Assembly: GCF_041395345.1 (NCBI RefSeq) | Contig: NZ_JAWLAR010000018.1 | Location: forward strand, 1-64,000 | DNA from: Dokdonella sp041395345 | Lineage (GTDB): Bacteria > Pseudomonadota > Gammaproteobacteria > Xanthomonadales > Rhodanobacteraceae | DNA length: 64,000 nt | Direction: 5' to 3' | Shown here: positions 26,988-34,367 of the stretch, in pieces | Layout of the letters: each line of letters opens with the position of its first letter | Position numbering within the stretch: position 1 is the stretch's first letter | Program-made: the position numbers and the translations under genes | The notes under the pieces: model-generated | Told to the model about the DNA's origin: nothing | Databases searched by the model: none | The model's input: the letters and a program-made list of their open reading frames with translations, nothing else

Positions 26988-27072
<85 letters not shown>

Positions 27073-27080
27073 AATCGAAA

Positions 27081-27249
27081 GAGCCCGATGCCGAATCTTG
27101 AGCGGCAACGAGGGAAAGCGAGCCCGCTTTTCCGTCAGGCAATACTAGAGCCCGATGCCGAATCTTGAGCGGCAACGAGGGAAAGCGAGCCCGCTTTTCC
27201 GTCAGGCAATACAAGAGCCCGCTGCCGAATCTTGAGCGGCAACGAGGGG
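27081..27249. repeat. 67-bp tandem repeat, 2.5 copies
   Basis: Units start at 27081, 27148 and 27215 (GAGCCCGATGCCGAATCTTG...). The first two are complete and nearly identical; the third stops after about 35 bases. Inside each unit GAGCCCG occurs twice and GCCG...GCGGC can form a small hairpin. No convincing gene runs through it. It fills the first half of the 419-bp gap between tRNA-Leu and tig. The second half (27250-27491) shows no gene; it holds a likely tig promoter with -10 TATGAT at 27431-27436. Confidence 0.85.
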
Positions 27250-27491
27250 AAACTCCTCCCTTCGACAGCGCCAGCGCGGAGAAGCAGGCACACTTCGGAG
27301 ACTCGTTCGCCGGATCCGCCAAGAATCGTTCCCGCATCACCCAGTCTCCCCAGCCTCCGGAAGGATGCTGTCAGCGCGCAAGGTGGCGCAAAAACCTGTC
27401 CAACCCCTGCGAAATCCTGCCCCGATGCTTTATGATAGCCGGCTAGCCACGCCCGGCATCAGCTCGGGCTCTGTCGTTTCAAGGAGCATCC

Positions 27492-28784
27492 ATGCAAGTT
27501 TCGGTTGAGAACGTCGGCAAACTTGGACGCAAGCTGACGGTGCGCATTCCTGCCACTCGCCTCGAGGATACGGTCCGCAATCGGGTCCAGGAGATGGGCC
27601 GCAACGCCCGGATCAAGGGATTCCGACCCGGCAAAGTGCCGACCAAGGTCATCGAGCAGCGCTTCGGCGCGCAAATCCGCGGCGAAGCCTTGTCCGAGCT
27701 GATTGGCTCGACGTTTCAGGAAGCCGTCAATACGGAAAAACTGCGGCCAGCGATGCAGCCCTCGATTGCCACCAGCGGCAGACCCGAAGAGGGTCAGATC
27801 GAGTACGTAGCAACATTCGATGTCATGCCGGAAATCGGCCCAATCGACGTCAGCGGTCTTGAAATCGTGCGCCAGACCTCGGTCGTGGCGGATGCAGACA
27901 TCGATTCGATGATCGAGACCCTACGCATGCAGCGCCGGACCTGGAACCCCGTGGATCGTGCCGCGATCAATGGCGACATGGTGCTGTTCGAATTCAGCGC
28001 GCAGGCTGCCGATTTCCGCTATCCGGAGACCGGTACGGACCGGGTCGGAACGATCGTAGGCTCGGACGCGCTGTTCAAGGACCTGGAGGATCGCCTACTC
28101 GGCCACGTGGTCGACGATGCCTTCGAGGCAGACCTCGACTTCCCTGCAGACTTCCGCATTGAAGGGCTCGCCGGCAAGTCGGCACGCGCCAGCTTCAAGA
28201 TCGTGCGCGTACAGGAGCCCGTGCTACCCGATCTTGACGCCGCTTTCCTGGCCACCTTCGGAGTGGTTGACGGTGGCCTCGAGCAGTTTCGTGAGGATGT
28301 CCGTGCCAACCTCGAGCGCGAACTTTCGGCAGCGCTTGCTTCGCGCCTGAAGGCGTCGGCCGTCGAGAAACTGATCGATGCCCATGCCGAGCTGGAGATA
28401 CCGCCGAGTCTGGTCGACAGCGAGGCGCGTGAACTGGCCCGTCAGGCGCAGGGCGACAAGGCCGGCCAGAAGGAGTCGATCTCGCATGAGCCGTACATGG
28501 CCTCGGCACGTCGGCGTGTGGCCGGCGGCATGTTGCTGGCAGAGATAGCCCGTCAAAACGAGATCAGGATCGACATGCGCCGCGTTTCCGAGGCGCTGTC
28601 GGCCATCGCGTCGACCTATGAGGAGCCGCAGCAGGTGGTTGAACTTTACTCGAAGGATGCCCAGATGATGAGTGGCCTGCAAAGCCGAGTCCTTGAAGAT
28701 CAGGTCATCGACTGGATTGCGCAGAATGCCAAGGTCAGCGAAAAAAAGCTGAGCTTCAGTGAAGTGATGCGTCCCGTCGCCTGA
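27492..28784 (+). CDS. tig: Trigger factor (ribosome-associated chaperone, PPIase)
   Basis: Binds ribosomal protein L23 at the exit tunnel and shields nascent chains. The 430-residue protein has the N-terminal ribosome-binding signature GFRPGKVPTKVIEQRFG, a central FKBP-like PPIase domain (~150-245) and a C-terminal helical cradle. The FKBP part looks diverged: the usual GDxVxIDFxG reads GDMVLFEFSA and the following loop is altered, so isomerase activity may be reduced. ATG 27492 has a strong AAGGAG site. tig is followed by clpP, clpX and lon, the standard order. Confidence 0.96.
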   Translation: MQVSVENVGKLGRKLTVRIPATRLEDTVRNRVQEMGRNARIKGFRPGKVPTKVIEQRFGAQIRGEALSELIGSTFQEAVNTEKLRPAMQPSIATSGRPEEGQIEYVATFDVMPEIGPIDVSGLEIVRQTSVVADADIDSMIETLRMQRRTWNPVDRAAINGDMVLFEFSAQAADFRYPETGTDRVGTIVGSDALFKDLEDRLLGHVVDDAFEADLDFPADFRIEGLAGKSARASFKIVRVQEPVLPDLDAAFLATFGVVDGGLEQFREDVRANLERELSAALASRLKASAVEKLIDAHAELEIPPSLVDSEARELARQAQGDKAGQKESISHEPYMASARRRVAGGMLLAEIARQNEIRIDMRRVSEALSAIASTYEEPQQVVELYSKDAQMMSGLQSRVLEDQVIDWIAQNAKVSEKKLSFSEVMRPVA

Positions 28785-28809
28785 GCGCCGGGCTCCAAGG
28801 AGATCCAGA

Positions 28810-29442
28810 ATGTCCAGTCATGATCCAGTCCGGGGTCTCAACCTCGTTCCGATGGTTGTCGAGCAGACCTCCCGCGGAGAGCGCGCCTACGACATCTACT
28901 CGCGCCTGCTCAAGGAGCGGGTCGTGTTTCTGGTCGGGCCCATCGATGACTATGTCGCCAATGTGGTTGTTGCGCAGCTTCTCTTCCTTGAGTCGGAGAA
29001 TCCGGACAAGGACATCAATCTGTACATCAACAGCCCCGGTGGATCGGTGACCGCCGGTCTGGCTATTTACGACACCATGCGATTCCTCAAGCCCGATGTC
29101 AGCACGATGGTCATCGGCCAGGCTGCGAGCATGGGTGCTTTCCTGCTGGCCGCGGGCCACAAGGGCAAGCGTTACGGGCTGCCGAATTCACGGGTGATGA
29201 TCCATCAGCCCTCCGGTGGCGCCCAGGGCCAGGCCTCGGACATTGAAATCCAGGCCAAGGAAATCCTCTATCTGCGTCGGCGCCTGAACGAGGAGCTGGC
29301 CCAGAACACGGGGCAGGACCTGGAACGGATCGAGCGCGACGTCGAGCGCGATCTGTTCTTCAATGCCGTGGACGCCAAGACCTACGGCCTGATCGACGAA
29401 GTCCTCGACCGACGCCCGGCCGAGACCGTTCATCCGGTTTGA
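28810..29442 (+). CDS. clpP: ATP-dependent Clp protease proteolytic subunit
   Basis: Tetradecameric serine protease chamber that works with ClpX or ClpA. The 210-residue product has the catalytic Ser in GQAASMGAFLLAAG, His in RVMIHQPSGGAQGQASD and the Asp in the C-terminal helix region (FFNAVDAKTYGLIDEV). SD AAGGAG lies upstream of ATG 28810, 25 bp after tig. The short N-terminal segment before LVPMVVEQTSRGERAYDIYS (read in part) is the propeptide. Confidence 0.97.
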   Translation: MSSHDPVRGLNLVPMVVEQTSRGERAYDIYSRLLKERVVFLVGPIDDYVANVVVAQLLFLESENPDKDINLYINSPGGSVTAGLAIYDTMRFLKPDVSTMVIGQAASMGAFLLAAGHKGKRYGLPNSRVMIHQPSGGAQGQASDIEIQAKEILYLRRRLNEELAQNTGQDLERIERDVERDLFFNAVDAKTYGLIDEVLDRRPAETVHPV

Positions 29443-29557
29443 AACTCCTGAGGGCGAGCTGGCATCCTGCAATCCCCGACCTGGCCTCACTGGCCTGGAT
29501 TGGCGAAATGCTGTGCTATGCTCGCCCGGCATCAAGCAAAACCACCCGAGGCGACGC

Positions 29558-30838
29558 ATGACTGAAGAGCGACAAGGCCGATCGGGCGACGGCGGGAAGA
29601 TCCTCTATTGCTCTTTCTGCGGCAAGAGCCAGCATGAGGTCCGCAAGCTCATTGCTGGTCCATCCGTATTCATCTGCGATGAATGCGTCGAGCTGTGCAA
29701 TGACATCATCCGGGAAGAGCTCGAGGAGAAGGCCGCCTCGGCGCGCAGTCACCTGCCCAAACCCAGGGAAATTCTGGATGTACTGGATCAGTATGTCATT
29801 GGTCAGTCGCGCGCCAAGAAGGTTCTGGCCGTCGCGGTCTACAACCATTACAAGCGTCTTGAATCCCGCAGTCGAAACGACGAAGTCGAGCTGGCCAAGT
29901 CGAATATCCTGCTGGTCGGTCCGACCGGCTCGGGCAAGACCCTCCTCGCCGAAACCCTCGCACGGCTGCTCAATGTCCCGTTCACGATCGCTGACGCGAC
30001 GACCCTGACCGAGGCCGGTTACGTCGGTGAGGATGTCGAGAACATCATCCAGAAGCTGCTGCAGAAGTGCGACTATGATGTCGACAAGGCCCAAAGCGGG
30101 ATCGTCTATATTGACGAAATCGACAAGATCTCACGCAAGAGCGAGAACCCCTCGATCACGCGAGATGTATCGGGTGAAGGTGTGCAGCAGGCCCTGCTCA
30201 AGCTCATCGAGGGAACAGTGGCTTCCGTGCCCCCTCAGGGTGGGCGCAAGCATCCGCAGCAGGAATTCCTGCAAGTCGACACCAAGAACGTGCTGTTCAT
30301 CGTCGGCGGTGCTTTTTCCGGTCTCGAGAAAATCATCCAGCAACGGTCGGAAACGACCGGAATCGGCTTCAAGTCCGAAATTCGCAGCACCGGCAGCAAG
30401 GCCGACACCGGCAAGTTGCTCGGTCAGGTGCAGCCGGGCGATCTGATCAAGTTCGGCCTGATTCCGGAATTCGTCGGTCGCTTGCCTGTGGTGGCCACGC
30501 TGGAGGAACTGGACGAGGAAGCGCTGGTCAAGATCTTGACCGAACCCAAGAATGCGATCACCAAGCAGTTCAGACGGCTCTTCGACATGGAAGGCGTCGA
30601 ACTCGAATTCCGTCCCGATGCGCTGGCGGCCGTTGCCAGGAAGGCTCTGGAACGCAAGACCGGCGCGCGCGGTCTGCGCACCATTCTCGAGCAGGTCCTG
30701 CTTGACACGATGTTTGACCTTCCCTCGCTCGAGCATGTGAGCAAGGTTGTCATTGACGAAGCCGTGATCAATGGACAGGCCGAACCGTACCTGATCTACC
30801 AGGGCAATATGCAGGCGCGCGCCGCGGCTGCCGAATAG
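29558..30838 (+). CDS. clpX: ATP-dependent Clp protease ATP-binding subunit ClpX
   Basis: AAA+ unfoldase that feeds ClpP. The 426-residue protein starts with a zinc-binding domain (CSFCGKS...CDECVELC), then Walker A GPTGSGKT, Walker B IVYIDEIDKI, the GFGA-region equivalent around KFGLIPEFVGRLPVV, and the IGF-like ClpP-contact loop (IGFKSE). ATG 29558 is used: it follows GAGGCGAC weakly but matches the family N-terminus; the longer frame from 29513 is unsupported. A 115-bp gap separates it from clpP, so it may have its own promoter. Confidence 0.97.
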   Translation: MTEERQGRSGDGGKILYCSFCGKSQHEVRKLIAGPSVFICDECVELCNDIIREELEEKAASARSHLPKPREILDVLDQYVIGQSRAKKVLAVAVYNHYKRLESRSRNDEVELAKSNILLVGPTGSGKTLLAETLARLLNVPFTIADATTLTEAGYVGEDVENIIQKLLQKCDYDVDKAQSGIVYIDEIDKISRKSENPSITRDVSGEGVQQALLKLIEGTVASVPPQGGRKHPQQEFLQVDTKNVLFIVGGAFSGLEKIIQQRSETTGIGFKSEIRSTGSKADTGKLLGQVQPGDLIKFGLIPEFVGRLPVVATLEELDEEALVKILTEPKNAITKQFRRLFDMEGVELEFRPDALAAVARKALERKTGARGLRTILEQVLLDTMFDLPSLEHVSKVVIDEAVINGQAEPYLIYQGNMQARAAAAE

Positions 30839-30883
30839 GGGCCCTCGAGCGGTGCCGGCAGCGGCTGCTGACCGGTCGGTCCC

Positions 30884-30907
30884 TTGCAATGCGGCCTGTC
30901 GCCCTCA
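30884..30907 (+). promoter_or_regulatory. Possible heat-shock (sigma-32) promoter for lon
   Basis: TTGCAA (30884-30889) and CCCTCA (30902-30907) are 12 bases apart, within range of the sigma-32 pattern (CTTGAA and CCCCAT). lon is heat-induced in many proteobacteria. The match is partial. Confidence 0.3.
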
Positions 30908-30916
30908 CTTGACCTG

Positions 30917-30942
30917 ACGGCAGCGTGGATTCACGCTGCCGT
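30917..30942 (+). terminator. Hairpin between clpX and lon
   Basis: A perfect 11-bp stem, ACGGCAGCGTG / CACGCTGCCGT, with loop GATT. Only a weak T-rich stretch (GTTCGAGTTT) follows. It may end or attenuate the clpX transcript; the lon start is 38 bp further on. Confidence 0.5.
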
Positions 30943-30979
30943 TCGAGTTTGCCTGCCCCCGAAAGCCCGGATCCAAGAG

Positions 30980-33484
30980 ATGGAAAAAACCAGCAAGTCC
31001 CCACCAGGCGCCGCGGATGACGTGATCGAACTGCCGATCCTGCCCCTGCGCGACGTTGTCGTCTATCCGCACATGGTCATCCCGCTGTTCGTAGGTCGGG
31101 AAAAGTCCGTGAGCGCGCTTGATGCTGCAATGGAAGACGACAAGCAAATACTTCTGGTGGCACAGCGCAGTCCGGATGTTGACGAACCCGAGGCTGGCGA
31201 CTTGTACTCGATCGGTACGGTTGCATCGGTACTGCAATTGCTGAAGCTGCCCGACGGCACCATCAAGGTGCTTGTCGAAGGCACTTCACGAGCCGAAATT
31301 GCGGGCTTCTCCGAGCGCAACGCCCTGCTGACCGGACGCGCCCGCCGGCTTGAGCCGGTCTATACACGAACCGAACGCGAAGTCGAAGTGATTTCGCGTT
31401 CCCTGGTTTCCCTGTTCGAGCAGCTGGTGAAGCTGTCGAGGAAGATCCCGCCGGAGTTGATGGCAACCCTGGCGGGTCTGGAAGATCCGTCGCGCCTGGC
31501 CGACACGATCGCAGCACATTTGTCTGTCCGGTTGCAGGACAAGCAGCAGATCCTCGAGACACCCGACGTGGCCGACAGACTGGAGCGTCTGATCGCGCTG
31601 GTTGATGGCGAGATCGATGTCCAGCAAATCGAGAAGCGCATTCGCGGCCGGGTCAAGTCGCAAATGGAGAAGAGCCAGCGCGAGTATTACCTCAATGAGC
31701 AGATGAAGGCGATCCAGAAGGAGCTCGGTGATTCCGAGGATGCGCCCAGCGAACTCGAGGAACTTGCGCGCAAGATCGAAGCCGCAGGGATGCCCAAGGC
31801 GACCCTGAAAAAGGCCCGTGCGGAACTGGGCAAGCTCAAGCAGATGTCACCGATGTCTGCCGAAGCGACGGTGGTCCGCAACTACATCGACTGGATGGTT
31901 GCCGCACCGTGGAAGAAGCGGACCAAGGTACGCAAGGATCTTCGCCTTGCCCAGGAAGTGCTCGATGCCGATCACTTCGGCCTGGAGAAGGTCAAGGATC
32001 GCATTCTCGAATATCTTGCCGTGCAACAGCGCGTGCACAAGATGAAGGGGCCCATCCTCTGTCTGGTGGGACCGCCCGGTGTCGGCAAGACTTCGCTCGG
32101 ACAATCCATCGCCAAGGCCACCAACCGCAAGTTCGTGCGCATGTCGCTGGGCGGTGTCAGAGACGAGGCCGAGATTCGCGGGCATCGGCGAACCTACATC
32201 GGATCGATGCCGGGAAGGATCATCCAGAACATGTCCAAGGCAGGCACGCGAAACCCGCTTTTCGTGCTCGATGAAATCGACAAGATGTCGATGGACTTTC
32301 GAGGCGATCCCGCCTCGGCGTTGCTTGAGGTGCTGGATCCCGAACAGAACAATGCATTCAGTGACCACTATCTGGAGGTCGATTTTGACCTCAGCGAGGT
32401 CATGTGGATAGCGACTGCCAATTCGTTGAACATTCCCGGACCCTTGCTGGACCGCATGGAAGTCATCCGCATCCCCGGTTATACCGAGGATGAAAAGGTC
32501 AACATTGCCGAGCGCTATCTCATTCCGAAGCAGCTCAAGGCGAACGGACTGAAATCCCATGAGCTGGATATCGAGGAAAGTGCGATCCGCGACGTGATCC
32601 GCTACTACACGCGTGAATCCGGCGTGCGAAATCTGGAGCGCGAAATTTCCAAGATTTGCCGCAAGGTCGTCAAGGAACTGAGCCTCGCGGAGCCGGCCAG
32701 GTCTGCCAAGGGCAAGGCCGTCGCCAAGAAGGCCGTGGCTCGCAAGTCCGTGCCCAAGCGCAAGCAGGTGCGTGTTTCAGGCAAGAATCTTGACCAGTAT
32801 CTTGGCGTGCAGAAATTCAACTTCGGTCGCGCCGAGCTGCAAAATGAAGTGGGTCTGGTCACCGGCCTGGCCTGGACAGAGGTCGGAGGCGACCTTCTCA
32901 GCATCGAGGCGACCACGGTTCCGGGCAAGGGCAAACTTCAGCATACCGGACAACTTGGCGATGTCATGCAGGAATCCATCCAGGCTGCCCTGAGTGTCGT
33001 TCGAGCGCGCGTGGACCGGCTTGGCGTTGATCCCGAGTTCCATCAGAAACTCGACGTGCACATTCATGTTCCCGAAGGCGCAACACCCAAGGACGGGCCC
33101 AGTGCCGGTGTGGCGATGTGCACGGCCCTGGTATCCGCGCTGACGCGCATACCGGTGCGTTCGGATGTGGCCATGACCGGAGAAATCACCCTGCGTGGCA
33201 GGGTATTGCCGATTGGCGGGCTCAAGGAAAAGTTGCTTGCGGCACACCGGGGCGGTGTTGGAACCGTGATTATTCCCGAAGAAAACCGCAAGGATCTCGC
33301 AGACATACCGGCCAACGTTACCGAATCGCTGGAGATACGACCGGTCAAATGGATTGACGAGGTACTCGATATTGCACTGGAGCGTCCGCTCACGCCGGGT
33401 TCGCGTACCGAACCGCCAGCCGCTGCGGAAATTCCGGCCAAGGGCAAGCGAAGTTCCGCGGAATCTCCGGTTCGTCCGCATTGA
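30980..33484 (+). CDS. lon: ATP-dependent protease Lon
   Basis: Cytoplasmic AAA+ serine protease for misfolded and regulatory proteins. The 834-residue product has the N-domain (LPILPLRDVVVYPHMVIPLFVG, in part), Walker A GPPGVGKT (364-371), Walker B LFVLDEIDKM, and a protease domain with catalytic Ser708 (GPSAGVAM) and Lys749 (GGLKEKLLAAHRGG). Between the AAA and protease domains a Lys/Arg/Ala-rich insert (~574-598, SAKGKAVAKKAVARK in part) is present that E. coli Lon lacks; it resembles a DNA-binding tail. Start at ATG 30980 (MEKTSKSPP). Confidence 0.97.
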   Translation: MEKTSKSPPGAADDVIELPILPLRDVVVYPHMVIPLFVGREKSVSALDAAMEDDKQILLVAQRSPDVDEPEAGDLYSIGTVASVLQLLKLPDGTIKVLVEGTSRAEIAGFSERNALLTGRARRLEPVYTRTEREVEVISRSLVSLFEQLVKLSRKIPPELMATLAGLEDPSRLADTIAAHLSVRLQDKQQILETPDVADRLERLIALVDGEIDVQQIEKRIRGRVKSQMEKSQREYYLNEQMKAIQKELGDSEDAPSELEELARKIEAAGMPKATLKKARAELGKLKQMSPMSAEATVVRNYIDWMVAAPWKKRTKVRKDLRLAQEVLDADHFGLEKVKDRILEYLAVQQRVHKMKGPILCLVGPPGVGKTSLGQSIAKATNRKFVRMSLGGVRDEAEIRGHRRTYIGSMPGRIIQNMSKAGTRNPLFVLDEIDKMSMDFRGDPASALLEVLDPEQNNAFSDHYLEVDFDLSEVMWIATANSLNIPGPLLDRMEVIRIPGYTEDEKVNIAERYLIPKQLKANGLKSHELDIEESAIRDVIRYYTRESGVRNLEREISKICRKVVKELSLAEPARSAKGKAVAKKAVARKSVPKRKQVRVSGKNLDQYLGVQKFNFGRAELQNEVGLVTGLAWTEVGGDLLSIEATTVPGKGKLQHTGQLGDVMQESIQAALSVVRARVDRLGVDPEFHQKLDVHIHVPEGATPKDGPSAGVAMCTALVSALTRIPVRSDVAMTGEITLRGRVLPIGGLKEKLLAAHRGGVGTVIIPEENRKDLADIPANVTESLEIRPVKWIDEVLDIALERPLTPGSRTEPPAAAEIPAKGKRSSAESPVRPH

Positions 33485-33617
33485 GCCAGTGCCGCCGGAT
33501 CCGGGCGCGAACCCCGTTCACGCCATGGTGACTCGGCCCCGGGATTGACGCATGCACTCTTTTTTGCGTGTGCCTTCGGGTGCTCAGAGTACTTAAAAAT
33601 CCGCATAAAACCTTGTG

Positions 33618-33646
33618 TTGCGCGGTATCAGGGGCACTGGTATAAA
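33618..33646 (+). promoter_or_regulatory. Promoter for hupB
   Basis: TTGCGC (33618-33623), a 17-base spacer and TATAAA (33641-33646). It lies in the 309-bp lon-hupB gap, leaving a leader of about 140 bases. I see no gene in the gap; an AT-rich patch (TACTTAAAAATCC) stands 20-30 bases upstream of the -35 and may act as an UP-like element. Confidence 0.6.
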
Positions 33647-33793
33647 GGTCAGGCCACGATTCGCCGATACAAAACGTATCCTGCGGATACGCGGGGGAAC
33701 ATGCATTGCGCGGGAGGTCAGCCCACCTCATTCATGCCGCGCGATCAGTTCGAACCAAACACATCCGGGTTGCTGCTCGAAAGGGAGTTGATA

Positions 33794-34066
33794 ATGAACA
33801 AAGCTGAATTTATTGGTGCGGTTGCCGACAAGGCCAACATGTCCAAGGCGGACGCCGAGCGCGCTGTCGAGGCGGTTTTTGGCGTCGTCAAGAGTGCCCT
33901 CAAGGCAGGTGATAACATTTCTCTGGTTGGCTTCGGCACGTTTACGGTGCGCACGCGTGCCGCTCGTACCGGCCGCAATCCGCGGACCGGCGAAACGATC
34001 GAGATCAAGGCGTCCAATGTACCTGCATTCAAGGCAGGCAAGGGGCTCAAGGACGCGATCAACTGA
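33794..34066 (+). CDS. hupB: DNA-binding protein HU-beta
   Basis: Small histone-like nucleoid protein. The 90-residue product carries the HU signature GFGTFTVRTRAARTGRNPRTGETIEI (DNA-clamp arm, read in part) and AFKAGKGLKDAIN at the end. ATG 33794 has the ribosome-binding site GGGAG; the longer frame from 33545 covers the promoter and is rejected. The position between lon and ppiD, with a tRNA-Val following, is the usual one. Confidence 0.97.
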   Translation: MNKAEFIGAVADKANMSKADAERAVEAVFGVVKSALKAGDNISLVGFGTFTVRTRAARTGRNPRTGETIEIKASNVPAFKAGKGLKDAIN

Positions 34067-34078
34067 GTCAAGGACAGG

Positions 34079-34153
34079 GGGTGCTTAGCTCAGCGGTAGA
34101 GCGTCGCCCTTACAAGGCGAGGGTCGGGGGTTCGAAACCCTCAGCACCCACCA
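34079..34153 (+). tRNA. tRNA-Val (anticodon TAC)
   Basis: A 75-base tRNA with encoded CCA. Acceptor GGGTGCT pairs with AGCACCC; the loop CTTACAA gives TAC. It begins 12 bases after the hupB stop, so it is probably co-transcribed with hupB. Confidence 0.97.
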
Positions 34154-34191
34154 CTCCATGTTCTGAGCGTCCAGTCGGTTACAATACTGGA

Positions 34192-34275
34192 CTGTCTCGC
34201 CGGGGGTAGCGGATCAGGATCCGTTCCGTTTGCTACCTCCCATGCAGGGCGCCCGAGTGGCGCCTTTGCTTTTTC
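34192..34275 (+). ncRNA. Candidate small RNA (~84 nt) upstream of ppiD
   Basis: A -10-like TACAAT (34180-34185) inside an inverted repeat GTCCAGT...ACTGGAC (34169-34192) is followed by two hairpins. Hairpin 1 pairs GGGGTAGC-type arms at 34202-34210 and 34232-34241, with an inner CGGATC-AG-GATCCG stem. Hairpin 2 pairs GCAGGGCGCC (34244-34253) with GGCGCCTTTGC (34259-34269) and ends in TTTTT (34270-34274), a good intrinsic terminator. No -35 box is obvious. It may be a separate sRNA or just the structured 3' end of the hupB-tRNA-Val transcript. I do not recognise a known RNA family. Confidence 0.45.
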
Positions 34276-34367
34276 ATGCGTGGGTCGATAGCTGGCTCCA
34301 CGTTGTTCATTGTCGACGGCCAGGCCTGCCGGTTGTCGGCTGCAAACCCACAACATTAGGCGGTTGC

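Noticed and set aside
27081..27249. CRISPR array
   Set aside because: The units are directly contiguous 67-bp tandem copies with no unique spacers.
27081..27340. Possible small genes through the 67-bp repeat (both strands)
   Set aside because: The frames only exist because the repeat lacks stops; no ribosome-binding site, and the predicted peptides are low-complexity repeats.
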